Shown here piece by piece: positions 25,056-33,725 of a DNA stretch of 64,000 nt. Numbering within the stretch: position 1 is the first letter of the stretch; the number at the start of each line of letters is the position of its first letter. The DNA is taken from contig WACF01000001.1 in the NCBI GenBank assembly GCA_026192395.1, positions 2,106,309 through 2,170,308 of the forward strand. The letters run 5' to 3'. Origin of the DNA: Proteobacteria bacterium 005FR1 (GTDB taxonomy: Bacteria; Pseudomonadota; Gammaproteobacteria; Pseudomonadales; Cellvibrionaceae). The notes under the pieces were generated by a model. It worked only from the letters and a program-made list of their open reading frames with translations. It was not told the DNA's origin and made no database searches. The translations under genes and the position numbers were made by a program.

Positions 25056-27981
25056 TCTAACCCAGATCGCCCTGATCGGGGTCGGCTATCTGGTGGTGCT
25101 GTTCGGAATCGCCTTTATTACCGAAAAAGGCTGGTTACCCGAAACGCTCGTCCAGCATCCTCTGACCTATATTCTGTCCCTGGGCGTATTCGCCAGCGCT
25201 TTCGCCTATTACGGCGTTGTGGATCTGGCCTTTCAATACGGTTATGGCGCTCTGGCTTTTTACCTCGGCGTGGGCGCACTGTTTCTGTTTGCTCCGATTG
25301 CGCTACAGCCGCTGACGGAAATCGTCCGTCGTTACCAGATCCGCTCGCTGGCGGACTTGTTGGTCTTTCGCTATCACAGCCATGCGGTGGGGATCCTCGC
25401 CACTTTCTGCATGGTGCTCGCCGTCATTCCCCTGATGGGCCTGCAGCTGCAGGCGGTCTCGGACACGATTACGCTGCTCAGCGCTGGCGATGAGGGCGCC
25501 TGGACGGATGCGGCCTTCACTCGCCGCGAGGCTCTCGCCTTTGCCTATGCGATCATGCTGGCGGTATTCACCATGCTCTTCGGAGCCAAACGGGAGCAGC
25601 ATCGCGGCCTGGTGACCGCACTCGCATTTGAATCCCTGCTGAAAGTATGCGCGCTGCTGGCCATCGGCCTGTTTGCCGTATTCGGCGTATTCGGGGGCAT
25701 GGACGGGCTGGACGCCTGGCTGCTCTCTCACCCCGAGAACATGGAACTGCTGCACTCGCCGATTCGGGATACCGGCTCCTCCATCCTGCTTCTGATCTTC
25801 CTGTCCAGCGCGGTGGCGATGCCGCACATCTTTCACATGAGTGTGGTGGAAACGCCGCTGCGCCGCTCACTGGGAGTCGTCAGCTGGGCCGTTCCGCTGT
25901 TCCTGCTGTTTCTGGCGCTGCCTGTTTTCCCGATACTCTGGGCAGGCTTCGAACTGAACGCGCCGGTTCCGGCGCAGTACTTCAGCCTCGGGGTGCCTTT
26001 GCAGGCGAAATCCGGCAGCCTGACCATCATTGCCTTCCTTGGTGGGCTATCGGCGGCCACCGGGGCCCAAGTGGCGATCACGCTGGCCCTGACCACGATG
26101 ATCGTTAACCACTGGTTGCTGCCCGCTCTGCGCCTGGATGCGCGCTACGATATCTATCTGCGCCTGCTTTGGCTGCGGCGGCTGGTGGTTCTGGCCATTT
26201 TCCTGGCTGGCTTTTTATTCTTTTTGCTGGTTCACGGTCACCACACGCTTGTGAATCTGGCAATTCTCGGTTTCGTAGCGGGACTGCAGTTTCTGCCCGG
26301 AATCATCGCGGTGGCCTATTGGCCCCGGGGTAACCAACGCGGCTTTGTCGCCGGCCTGAGTATCGGTTTCATCACTTGGGGTGCCGGACTCTTTGTGCCG
26401 GCTTTGACCGGAATCAGCGAAATCGCGATTCCGTTTACCACCGAGTTGCTGCCAGTCGGCTTGGATCGGTGGAGCCAGGTTACCCTCTGGTCGTTCGGTC
26501 TGAACGCCTTCTTTTTCGTCGCATTTTCGCTGCTTGGCAAAGCCAGTGAGGAGGAGCGCTATAGCGCTGCACTCTGCACCGCCGACGAAATCAGCCATCC
26601 CGTGCGCTCGACGCTGGATGTTCATTCCGCCAGCGAATTCAAGAGCCGTCTCAGCACCAGACTGGGCCGGGAAATTGCCAACCAGGAGGTGAACCGGGCA
26701 CTGTCCGAGCTGGGACTATCACGCAACGAACGACGACCCTATGCGCTGCGGCGGCTGCGCGATCGCCTCGAGGCCAATCTGTCTGGTCTGATGGGCGTCA
26801 ATCTGGCCGGCGAGATTGTCGGTGATCAACTCCCGTATACACGACCGGCAAGTCCGGGCAATGCCGACATTCACTGGATCGAAGACCGGATGGCGCGCCA
26901 TCAGAACAGCTTCACGGGCATCACTGCCGAACTCAACAATGTGCGGCTTTACTACCGCAACACACTCCAGGAGCTGCCCATCGCCATTTGTTCGTTGGGC
27001 GCGGATCTCGAGATCCTGATGTGGAACAAGGCAATGGCGGATTTAACCGGCATCGACGGTGCCGAAGTGACTGGCTCCCACCTTGCCAGCCTGCCCGAAC
27101 CCTGGCACGAACTGATCGCGGAGTTCAGCGGGGCCCCCGCGCGCAGTCAGCGCAGGGCCCTCGAGTTTGCCGGTGAGCCGCGCTGGTTCAGCCTGCATAA
27201 GGCAGTCATCCGCGGCCCGGTACCCAATAGCGCCGACGGGCAGGTTATTCTCGTGGAAGATGTCACCGAGGTGCAGCTGCTGGAGAAGGAGCTGCTGCAT
27301 ACGGAGCGGCTCGCATCTGTCGGCCGGCTCGCCGCCGGGGTGGCCCATGAAATTGGCAACCCGATTACCGGCATCGCCTGTCTCGCACAGAACATCCGCT
27401 ACGAAACCAAAGACCCGGGACTGCTGGAGACGGTCGAGGAAATCCTCAACCAGACCAGCCGCGTAGATCGAATCGTTCAGTCGCTGGTGAGCTTCAGTCA
27501 TGGCGGCAGCCCCCACCTACGGGAGTTCGGTGCCGTCATGCTCCGGGACTGCGCGGACGAGGCCATTCACCTGCTTTCGTTGCAGCATGAAAAGACGCCG
27601 GTCCATTTCGCCAATAAAGTGCCGAAACACCTGCAGATTACCGGCGATAGCCAACAGCTGATCCAGGTGTTCGTGAACCTGCTCGCCAACGCGCGCGACG
27701 CCAGCGAGCCCGGTGGTCACGTGGAAGTTGCGGGACAGGAGCGCGGCGAGGAGGTGCTGGTGACAGTCACCGACGAAGGCGAGGGAATCGATCCCGCGCA
27801 ACTCGATCGCATTCTGGAGCCTTTTTTCACCACCAAAGAGCCCGGCGAGGGCACCGGGCTCGGGCTCTCGATGGTGTACAGCATTGTTACCGAACACCAG
27901 GGCGAGCTCAGCGTCAGCAGCCCTGTTGCCAACGGTCGCGGCGCGCGCTTCACCCTTGCCTTCCAAAAAGAGGCGGGCTGA
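25045..27981 (+). CDS. cbrA: sensor histidine kinase CbrA with N-terminal transporter-like domain
   Basis: Hybrid protein of 978 residues. The first 500 or so form a sodium:solute symporter (SLC5)-like membrane domain with many helices, from GVGYLVVLFGIAFITEKG onward. A linker and PAS domain follow (LPIAICSLGADLEILMWNKAMADLTGIDGAEVTGSHLASL), then a histidine kinase with H768 in GVAHEIGNPITG, the N box VNLLANARDA, and DEGEGIDPAQL and GEGTGLGLSMVYSIV. In Pseudomonas CbrA controls carbon/nitrogen balance and histidine uptake by phosphorylating CbrB. The start overlaps the small upstream ORF, suggesting coupling. Confidence 0.95.
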   Translation: MSFDLTQIALIGVGYLVVLFGIAFITEKGWLPETLVQHPLTYILSLGVFASAFAYYGVVDLAFQYGYGALAFYLGVGALFLFAPIALQPLTEIVRRYQIRSLADLLVFRYHSHAVGILATFCMVLAVIPLMGLQLQAVSDTITLLSAGDEGAWTDAAFTRREALAFAYAIMLAVFTMLFGAKREQHRGLVTALAFESLLKVCALLAIGLFAVFGVFGGMDGLDAWLLSHPENMELLHSPIRDTGSSILLLIFLSSAVAMPHIFHMSVVETPLRRSLGVVSWAVPLFLLFLALPVFPILWAGFELNAPVPAQYFSLGVPLQAKSGSLTIIAFLGGLSAATGAQVAITLALTTMIVNHWLLPALRLDARYDIYLRLLWLRRLVVLAIFLAGFLFFLLVHGHHTLVNLAILGFVAGLQFLPGIIAVAYWPRGNQRGFVAGLSIGFITWGAGLFVPALTGISEIAIPFTTELLPVGLDRWSQVTLWSFGLNAFFFVAFSLLGKASEEERYSAALCTADEISHPVRSTLDVHSASEFKSRLSTRLGREIANQEVNRALSELGLSRNERRPYALRRLRDRLEANLSGLMGVNLAGEIVGDQLPYTRPASPGNADIHWIEDRMARHQNSFTGITAELNNVRLYYRNTLQELPIAICSLGADLEILMWNKAMADLTGIDGAEVTGSHLASLPEPWHELIAEFSGAPARSQRRALEFAGEPRWFSLHKAVIRGPVPNSADGQVILVEDVTEVQLLEKELLHTERLASVGRLAAGVAHEIGNPITGIACLAQNIRYETKDPGLLETVEEILNQTSRVDRIVQSLVSFSHGGSPHLREFGAVMLRDCADEAIHLLSLQHEKTPVHFANKVPKHLQITGDSQQLIQVFVNLLANARDASEPGGHVEVAGQERGEEVLVTVTDEGEGIDPAQLDRILEPFFTTKEPGEGTGLGLSMVYSIVTEHQGELSVSSPVANGRGARFTLAFQKEAG

Positions 27982-28092
27982 CCACAGCCTTTCCGGCGCC
28001 AGCACGGGCAATATTTCCATCGTCGCCCGCTGTTTCGTTACCAGCGAGTCATTCGCAGCTTTGCTTTGGGTGAAAAATGTCCTAGCATAGAG

Positions 28093-28110
28093 TGTTACCC
28101 GGAGTGTTAC
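28093..28110 (+). promoter_or_regulatory. paired TGTTAC half-sites upstream of cbrB
   Basis: TGTTAC occurs at 28093-28098 and again at 28105-28110, a direct repeat with 12-base period, in the 214-bp cbrA-cbrB gap. TGTTAC/GTAACA is the half-site I recall for CbrB of Pseudomonas putida. Related half-sites lie before the CrcZ-like gene. This fits autoregulation of cbrB but is inference. Confidence 0.45.
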
Positions 28111-28195
28111 CGAAGGGAACTCCGAGCCAATTCTCGATTATTCCCTCGGAAACACGTCGCAAGTTCTTCTGTTTCCTGCTTATCGCCGCTGTCCT

Positions 28196-29638
28196 ATGAG
28201 CCGAATTCTGATCGTTGAAGATGAAGCCGTTATCCGCACTGCCCTGCGCAAGTTGCTGGAGCGCAATAAATACGAGGTGGCGGTTGCCGCCTCGGTCAAG
28301 GAGGCGACCGACAAACACAAGCTGAGCGATTTCGACCTGATCATCAGCGACCTCCGCCTGCCGGGAGCCCCCGGTACGGACTTGATCAAGCTGGCAGGCG
28401 ACATACCCGTGCTGATCATGACCAGTTACGCGAGTTTGCGCTCGGCGGTGGATTCGATGCGGATGGGGGCGATCGACTACGTCGCCAAGCCCTTCGATCA
28501 TGACAAGATGATTGCAGCGGTGAAGCAGGCTATCGGCAAGACTGAGAGCGCCGGGAAGCAGAAAAAGACGTCCTCAGCCGGGTCCGCCGCCTCCCTGGTC
28601 AGCGGCATGATCGGCAGCAGCGCCGTGATGAAGGATATCTATAACCGCATTCACAAAGTGGCTCCCACCTCGGCGACCGTGCTGATCCACGGCGAGACAG
28701 GCACGGGCAAGGAGTTGGTGGCCAAAGCCATTCACAATGAAAGCCCGCGCGCCGGCAAGCCGATGATCTCCGTCAACTGTGCGGCCATCCCCGACACGCT
28801 GATCGAATCCGAGTTGTTCGGCCACGAAAAGGGTGCATTTACGGGCGCCGCCAGCACCCGTGAAGGTCTGGTCGCGGCGGCCGATGGCGGCACCCTGTTC
28901 CTTGACGAAATCGGCGAGTTACCCCTGGAAGCGCAAGCGAGATTGCTCCGGGTGCTTCAGGAGGGCGAAGTCCGCCCGATCGGCTCGGTGGAGTCCCGCA
29001 AGGTGGATGTCCGGCTGATTGCCGCCACCCACCGCAATCTTGCCCGTCTCTCGCAGGAAGGCCGCTTCCGGGAGGATCTCTATTACCGGATCAACGTGGT
29101 TCAGTTATGTCTTCCGCCGCTTCGCAACCGGGGCCGCGACATCGTCGCGCTGGCGGAGCATCTTCTAAAGCGCTACTGCGTGCAGTTCGGCAAGCCCGAC
29201 CTGCGGCTGTCGCCTGAGGCAATCCAGGCGATCACCACCTATGACTGGCCAGGCAACGTGCGGGAAATGGAAAACGCCATGCAGCGGGCGGTCATTCTGT
29301 GCGAGGACGATGCGGAAATCAGCCACGAACTGCTGTCGCTGGATCTGGACATGGTGCGGCTGATTGAGGAACCGGAATCGGATGACCCCTTCGCCCAGGT
29401 AAAACCCCCCGTAAAAGAGGTCGGCAAGACGCCGCGTCGACACGGGCTCGACCCTGGCGAAGATCTGTCGCTGGAAGACTATTTTCAGCGCTTTGTGCTG
29501 GAGCACCAGGACTCAATGAGTGAGACCGAATTGGCCCGCAAACTCGGCGTCAGCCGCAAGTGTCTGTGGGAACGCCGCCAGCGTCTCGGAATACCCCGCA
29601 AAAAGGCCTCGTCCGGTTCCGCCAAGATATTGAGTTAA
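28196..29638 (+). CDS. cbrB: NtrC-family response regulator CbrB
   Basis: Sigma-54-dependent activator, 480 residues. The receiver domain has phospho-acceptor D52 in LIISDLRLPG and K98 in YVAKPFD. The AAA+ domain has Walker A GETGTGKE (166-173) and the sigma-54-contact loop GAFTGA (213-218). The C-terminal Fis-type helix-turn-helix is ETELARKLGVSRKCLWERRQRLGI. It is the partner of CbrA and in Pseudomonas switches on CrcZ and catabolic genes. A sigma-54 promoter lies 150 bases downstream of its stop. Confidence 0.96.
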   Translation: MSRILIVEDEAVIRTALRKLLERNKYEVAVAASVKEATDKHKLSDFDLIISDLRLPGAPGTDLIKLAGDIPVLIMTSYASLRSAVDSMRMGAIDYVAKPFDHDKMIAAVKQAIGKTESAGKQKKTSSAGSAASLVSGMIGSSAVMKDIYNRIHKVAPTSATVLIHGETGTGKELVAKAIHNESPRAGKPMISVNCAAIPDTLIESELFGHEKGAFTGAASTREGLVAAADGGTLFLDEIGELPLEAQARLLRVLQEGEVRPIGSVESRKVDVRLIAATHRNLARLSQEGRFREDLYYRINVVQLCLPPLRNRGRDIVALAEHLLKRYCVQFGKPDLRLSPEAIQAITTYDWPGNVREMENAMQRAVILCEDDAEISHELLSLDLDMVRLIEEPESDDPFAQVKPPVKEVGKTPRRHGLDPGEDLSLEDYFQRFVLEHQDSMSETELARKLGVSRKCLWERRQRLGIPRKKASSGSAKILS

Positions 29639-29663
29639 GCGCCGTTTGCCCGGGCGGCCGAAC

Positions 29664-29712
29664 TGTTACCCAGCCATAGCATTTGTAACGCTCGCTGACA
29701 CCTTCGGTAACG
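29664..29712 (+). promoter_or_regulatory. CbrB-type binding-site cluster upstream of the sigma-54 promoter
   Basis: TGTTAC (29664-29669) and GTAACG (29685-29690) form an inverted pair with a 15-base spacer. A third half-site GTAACG is at 29707-29712, two helical turns further. The cluster is 76-124 bases upstream of the -24 element, a normal distance for an NtrC-type enhancer. The spacer is one base longer than the N14 I recall for P. putida. Confidence 0.55.
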
Positions 29713-29787
29713 ACTCCGAGCACTGTGCTGGGAATTGCAAAGCAATGTTTTTTTATAAGCTATTGATTTCAAAGAGTTTACCAAAAG

Positions 29788-29803
29788 TGGCACAGCCCCT
29801 GCT
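29788..29803 (+). promoter_or_regulatory. sigma-54 (-24/-12) promoter
   Basis: TGGCACAGCCCCTGCT matches the TGGCAC-N5-TTGC consensus in all but one -12 base and has the exact GG-to-GC spacing. Transcription should begin near 29814. Confidence 0.85.
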
Positions 29804-29813
29804 TTGGTAAACT

Positions 29814-30005
29814 TTACAATAACAACGATAAATAATAACAATAAGCGCAAAAACAGAGATAACAACAACAAACAATAAAAATAAAAGAGAAACTGACTTG
29901 AAATTGGAGAGGGTTTGCCAACAGCAAATTCATGCAGGGAGCTAACTAACTAATAACAACGGTAGATGTAATCTTCTGACGGGAAAGCCAAGGCTTTCCC
30001 GTTTT
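29814..30005 (+). ncRNA. crcZ: CrcZ-like regulatory RNA
   Basis: About 190 bases from the sigma-54 promoter to a strong terminator, with no usable ORF. It is extremely A-rich against a GC-rich chromosome and has repeated CA motifs of the Hfq/Crc-binding type (AAYAAYAA): AATAACAA at 29818, AATAATAACAATAA at 29831, an AACAACAACAAACAATAA run at 29861-29878 and AATAACAAC at 29952. In Pseudomonas, CrcZ lies directly after cbrB, needs CbrB and sigma-54, and sequesters Hfq-Crc to lift catabolite repression. Position and architecture match, but the RNA is about half the length of P. aeruginosa CrcZ. Confidence 0.82.
29981..30005 (+). terminator. intrinsic terminator of the CrcZ-like RNA
   Basis: GGGAAAGCC (29981-29989), loop AA, GGCTTTCCC (29992-30000), then GTTTT. 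A perfect 9-bp stem. Confidence 0.9.
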
Positions 30006-30113
30006 GCTATCTGCGCCCCGGAAACTGAAAGCTGGACAAGTGCTCTAGCCCACCTGCCATCTCCCCTCGAAACGCCACGTGACCCCTGGCAAATTTTCGT
30101 CACCCTCGCGACG

Positions 30114-30122
30114 TGCTAGAAT
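30114..30122 (+). promoter_or_regulatory. extended -10 element upstream of pcnB
   Basis: TGCTAGAAT, identical to the element before ppa, lies 80 bases before the pcnB start and after the CrcZ terminator. A -35 box is not evident. Confidence 0.4.
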
Positions 30123-30201
30123 CCCGGACTTTGCGACCACGCACAGGCGCGCCACCCGCAGCACTGCCGTGGCAGGCTCTCGCGCAAGCTGTAGACGTAC
30201 T

Positions 30202-31533
30202 ATGTCCAAACCAATCAAACCAGGGAAAACCCGCCAGAGCGCTATTGAACCGGTGCGGCTGCGCGCCCGTGACTACGCGGTAACGCCGGATGACATCAGT
30301 CAGAGCGCCCTGCAGATTGTCGATCGTCTCGAGCAGGCAGGCTTTCAGGCCTACTTGGTAGGTGGCTGCGTGCGCGACCTGCTCGTGGGCGGCCATCCGA
30401 AGGATTTCGACATCGCCACCAACGCGACACCCGAAGAGGTCCGCAACCTGTTCCGGCGGGCGCACATCATCGGCCGTCGCTTTCGAATCGTGCATGTTCG
30501 CAGCGGCCGCGAGATCACGGAAGTCACCACGTTTCGAGCCCACCATGAGGAGGGCAGCGCGGTGGAAGCCGCCAGTTCGGAACATGGCATGCTGTTGCGG
30601 GACAACGTCTACGGGGATATCGAATCCGATGCCCTGCGTCGCGACTTCACCATGAACGCCCTGTACTACTCGCCGCTACGCGGAGAAATCACTGATTTCA
30701 CCACCGGTATGGCGGACATTCAGGCGCGCCAGGTGAAGATGATCGGCGACCCGGTGACTCGCTACCAGGAAGATCCGGTGCGCATGCTCCGGGCGGTGCG
30801 TCTCGCCAGCAAACTCGGCTTTGACATCGAAGAGCAAACCGCCGAGGCCATCTTCGATCTCGGCCACCTGCTTGCCAACGTGCCGCCGGCACGGCTTTTC
30901 GACGAGGCGCTCAAACTCTTCATGAGCGGACACGCCGCCGCCGTCTACCCCGAGCTGCGCCGCTTCGGTCTTTTCAGCTGGCTGTTTCCCGAAACCGGTG
31001 AGTTGCTGACCGCGGACCCGATTGCCGACCCCTTGATTCAGCAGGCGGCGGTCAACACCGACGAGCGGATTCAAAATGACAAGCGGGTCACGCCAGCCTT
31101 CATCTTTGCGGTCATACTCTGGCCGGCGGTGGTGGCACGGCAGAAGCGCCTGGAGGAAGACGGAATTCCCGCCGTTCCCGCACTTCAGCAGGCGGCCCAG
31201 TGGGTGATCAGCCGACAGGTGCAACGGGTGGCCATCCCGAAGCGCTTTACTATCCCGATCAGGGAAATCTGGGAAATGCAGCTGCGCCTCCCCCGCCGCA
31301 ACGGCACTCAGGCATTCCGATTGCTTACTCATCCACGGTTCCGCGCGGCCTATGACTTTCTGCTGCTGCGCGAGCAGGCCGGCGAGGATCATCAGGGTCT
31401 CGGCGCCTGGTGGACCCGTTTTCAGGAAGCGGACGAAGGGCAACGTAACGCCATGGTCAGCGAACTGCAGGGGAGCGGTCGCAAACGTTCGCGCAAACGT
31501 CCACCGCGGAAACGAAAAAGTGATGGCCAGTAA
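30202..31533 (+). CDS. pcnB: poly(A) polymerase I PcnB
   Basis: Adds 3' poly(A) tails that speed RNA decay. 443 residues. The class II nucleotidyltransferase core has YLVGGCVRDLLVGGHPKDFDIATNATPEEV, with the metal aspartates in DFDIAT, and RRDFTMNALYYSPLRGEITDFTTGMADI. The RNA-binding domain follows, and the C-terminal tail is very basic (SGRKRSRKRPPRKRKSDGQ), as in gammaproteobacterial PcnB. ATG 30202 is preferred over an upstream in-frame start. It follows crcZ and overlaps folK by 11 bases, as in Pseudomonas. Confidence 0.96.
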   Translation: MSKPIKPGKTRQSAIEPVRLRARDYAVTPDDISQSALQIVDRLEQAGFQAYLVGGCVRDLLVGGHPKDFDIATNATPEEVRNLFRRAHIIGRRFRIVHVRSGREITEVTTFRAHHEEGSAVEAASSEHGMLLRDNVYGDIESDALRRDFTMNALYYSPLRGEITDFTTGMADIQARQVKMIGDPVTRYQEDPVRMLRAVRLASKLGFDIEEQTAEAIFDLGHLLANVPPARLFDEALKLFMSGHAAAVYPELRRFGLFSWLFPETGELLTADPIADPLIQQAAVNTDERIQNDKRVTPAFIFAVILWPAVVARQKRLEEDGIPAVPALQQAAQWVISRQVQRVAIPKRFTIPIREIWEMQLRLPRRNGTQAFRLLTHPRFRAAYDFLLLREQAGEDHQGLGAWWTRFQEADEGQRNAMVSELQGSGRKRSRKRPPRKRKSDGQ

Positions 31534-32023
31534 GCTTTCCGTCAGCCTTGCCTACGTCGCTCTGGGCAGCAATCTCGACAAACCCCGGCAGCAAGTTGAG
31601 CGAGGTTTGCAAGCACTCACAGACCTGCCAGCAACCCGTTTACGGGCCCGCTCCGGCTGGTACCAGAGTGAGGCCGTGGGCCCCGGCCCTCAGCCCGACT
31701 ACATCAATGGCGTGGTGCTATTGGAAACCGCACTCACACCAGAAGCGCTGATCGGGCACCTGCAGCAAATCGAGACCGCACAGGGTCGGGAACGCCGGGT
31801 TCGCTGGGCGGCGCGAACCCTGGATTTGGATATTCTTCTCTACGGCGACCGTGTGATCGCCACGGAACAGCTGCAGATCCCCCACCCTCGCCTCGGCGAG
31901 CGCAATTTCGTACTCTATCCTCTCGCCGATATCAGCCCCGACCTGATACTTCCCAATGGGACGCCACTTGCGTCATTATTGCGCCGCTGCCCCCGCGGGG
32001 GACTGAGACGAGTCAGGAGCTAG
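31523..32023 (+). CDS. folK: HPPK (6-hydroxymethyl-7,8-dihydropterin pyrophosphokinase)
   Basis: Canonical FolK, 166 residues: YVALGSNLDKPRQQVERGL, YINGVVLLET, and the catalytic RRVRWAARTLDLDILLYGD with both magnesium aspartates and the arginines, then PHPRLGERNFVLYPLADI. It transfers pyrophosphate from ATP to the pterin before dihydropteroate synthesis. ATG 31523 lies inside the last codons of pcnB, implying coupling. A second, divergent family member lies at 5883-6356; this one is the likely main enzyme. Confidence 0.95.
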   Translation: MASKLSVSLAYVALGSNLDKPRQQVERGLQALTDLPATRLRARSGWYQSEAVGPGPQPDYINGVVLLETALTPEALIGHLQQIETAQGRERRVRWAARTLDLDILLYGDRVIATEQLQIPHPRLGERNFVLYPLADISPDLILPNGTPLASLLRRCPRGGLRRVRS

Positions 32024-32025
32024 CG

Positions 32026-32703
32026 TTGACCACCGCCCTCAATCTGCAAGTTGATCACGACCCGGAAAGCCTGCCCCGCTATATCGCCATTGAAGGGCCG
32101 ATCGGAGTGGGCAAAACCACGCTGGCGCGAAACCTGGCGAAAACTTTCGGCTACCAGACCCTCCTGGAGCCCACGGACGACAATCCCTTTCTGGAGCGCT
32201 TCTATCAGGACCAGCGCGCCAATGCCCTGCCCACCCAATTGCACTTTCTGTTTCAGCGCGCCAAGCAGCTCAAAGAGCTGCGCCAGGGCGACATGTTCGA
32301 ACCGGTGGGCATCGCCGATTTTTTGATGGAAAAAGACCAGTTGTTTGCCCAGGTCACCCTGGATGACGACGAATTTCGCCTGTATCAGCAGGTCTACGAT
32401 CAGTTGACCATCGACACTCCCAACCCGGACATCGTGGTTTTTCTTCAGGCGCCGGTGGAAACGCTGATGGAACGAATTCGCAAGCGCGGCAACCCGGCAG
32501 AGCGCGGGATAGATCTCAATTACCTACAGTCGCTGTCCGATGCCTACACTCGATTCTTTCATTACTACGATCGCTCACCGCTGCTGATCGTAAACTCCAC
32601 CGACATGGACCTGGTGCAGAATCCCGAGCACTACAAGCATTTCGTGGAATACCTGCTGAGCATCAAAAGCGGTCGCCACTACTACAACCCCTCCGTTCTC
32701 TAG
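32026..32703 (+). CDS. deoxynucleoside kinase family protein
   Basis: 225 residues. P-loop IEGPIGVGKTT at about 24-34, then LLEPTDDNPFLERFYQD and IADFLMEKDQLFAQVTL with the ERS-region equivalent, and the LID-like RIRKRGNPAERGIDLNYLQSL. This fits the dNK/dGK-dAK family, which phosphorylates deoxynucleosides for salvage; which base is preferred cannot be told. The start is TTG with AGGAGC upstream. It lies 2 bases after folK and sits between folK and panB. Confidence 0.88.
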   Translation: MTTALNLQVDHDPESLPRYIAIEGPIGVGKTTLARNLAKTFGYQTLLEPTDDNPFLERFYQDQRANALPTQLHFLFQRAKQLKELRQGDMFEPVGIADFLMEKDQLFAQVTLDDDEFRLYQQVYDQLTIDTPNPDIVVFLQAPVETLMERIRKRGNPAERGIDLNYLQSLSDAYTRFFHYYDRSPLLIVNSTDMDLVQNPEHYKHFVEYLLSIKSGRHYYNPSVL

Positions 32704-32773
32704 ACGCATTGTGTCGCCTTCTTCTGGAAGGCGGTTTTCAGGCAGGCACACTCAATTCAATCAGGAAGGCTCT

Positions 32774-33601
32774 ATGCCCTACGGTCAGATATCCGCCGCC
32801 ACGGCGCTGGACAAGAACATCACCGTCACCACCTTGCGCAAAATGAAGCAGACGGGGGAAAAGTTCGTCACCGTCGCGCTCTACGACGCCCCAATGGCCG
32901 CAATGGCCCAACAGACCGGCGTTGAAGTTCTGCTGGTGGGCGACAGCCTGGGCATGACGGTGCTGGGCTACAAGACCACCATCCCGGTGACCATGGAACA
33001 GATGATCTACCACGTGGAAGCGGTGGCCCGCGGCAACGACAAGTCGCTGATCATGGGCGACCTGCCTTTCATGACCTACGCCACACCCCAGCAGGCGCTG
33101 GACAACGCCGCGCGCATCATGCGCGCCGGCGCCAACATGGTGAAGCTCGAAGGCGGAGAATGGCTGGCGGAAACCGTGCAGATGCTCACCCAGCGCGGTA
33201 TTCCCGTGTGCGCCCACCTGGGGCTGACGCCGCAGTCGGTGAACATCTTCGGCGGCTTCCGTGCCCAGGGCAAAACCGCCGCCGAAGCGGAGAAGATTTT
33301 TTACGATGCCCAGCTACTGGACGAAGCCGGCGCCGATCTGCTGGTGCTGGAGTGTGTGCCGGTGGCGCTGGCAAAGCGAATCACTGAAAACGTGTCCATG
33401 CCCACCATCGGGATTGGCGCGGGGCGTGACACCGATGCTCAGGTGCTGGTGATCAATGATATCCTCGGTCTTACACCCCAACCGCCGAAATTTTCCAAGA
33501 ACTTCCTCAAGGAAGCCGGCGACATTCCCAGCGCCCTGCTCAAATATGCAGATGACGTGAAGAAAGGTGTGTTCCCGAGCGACGAGCACACCTTCGGATA
33601 A
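32774..33601 (+). CDS. panB: 3-methyl-2-oxobutanoate hydroxymethyltransferase PanB
   Basis: First enzyme of pantothenate synthesis: transfers a hydroxymethyl group from 5,10-methylene-THF to 2-oxoisovalerate. 275 residues. Signature stretches are LYDAPMAAMAQQTGVEVLLVGDSLGMTVLGY, VKLEGGEW, GIPVCAHLGLTPQSVN and IGIGAGRDTDAQVLVINDILGL. ATG 32774 has AGGAAGG upstream. Its usual partner panC is not downstream here; a YihY-type gene follows instead. Confidence 0.96.
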   Translation: MPYGQISAATALDKNITVTTLRKMKQTGEKFVTVALYDAPMAAMAQQTGVEVLLVGDSLGMTVLGYKTTIPVTMEQMIYHVEAVARGNDKSLIMGDLPFMTYATPQQALDNAARIMRAGANMVKLEGGEWLAETVQMLTQRGIPVCAHLGLTPQSVNIFGGFRAQGKTAAEAEKIFYDAQLLDEAGADLLVLECVPVALAKRITENVSMPTIGIGAGRDTDAQVLVINDILGLTPQPPKFSKNFLKEAGDIPSALLKYADDVKKGVFPSDEHTFG

Positions 33602-33686
33602 CAGCAGCCAGCCCCGTTCGCCCGCCCGCAGAAAAAGATGAGATGGAGCTGGCAAACCTGCGCGTCGAATTCGGGTCTGAAGATGT

Positions 33687-33721
33687 GACTGGCGACTGGA
33701 GACTCCCTACTGGAGACTGTT
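33687..33721. repeat. decayed heptamer array (GACTGGN units)
   Basis: Five consecutive seven-base units, GACTGGC, GACTGGA, GACTCCC, TACTGGA and GACTGTT, end 4 bases before the ATG of the next gene. GACTGGC is the reverse complement of the unit repeated at 9066-9114 (by rotation), so this looks like a mutated copy of the same array type. Confidence 0.55.
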
Positions 33722-33725
33722 GTTA

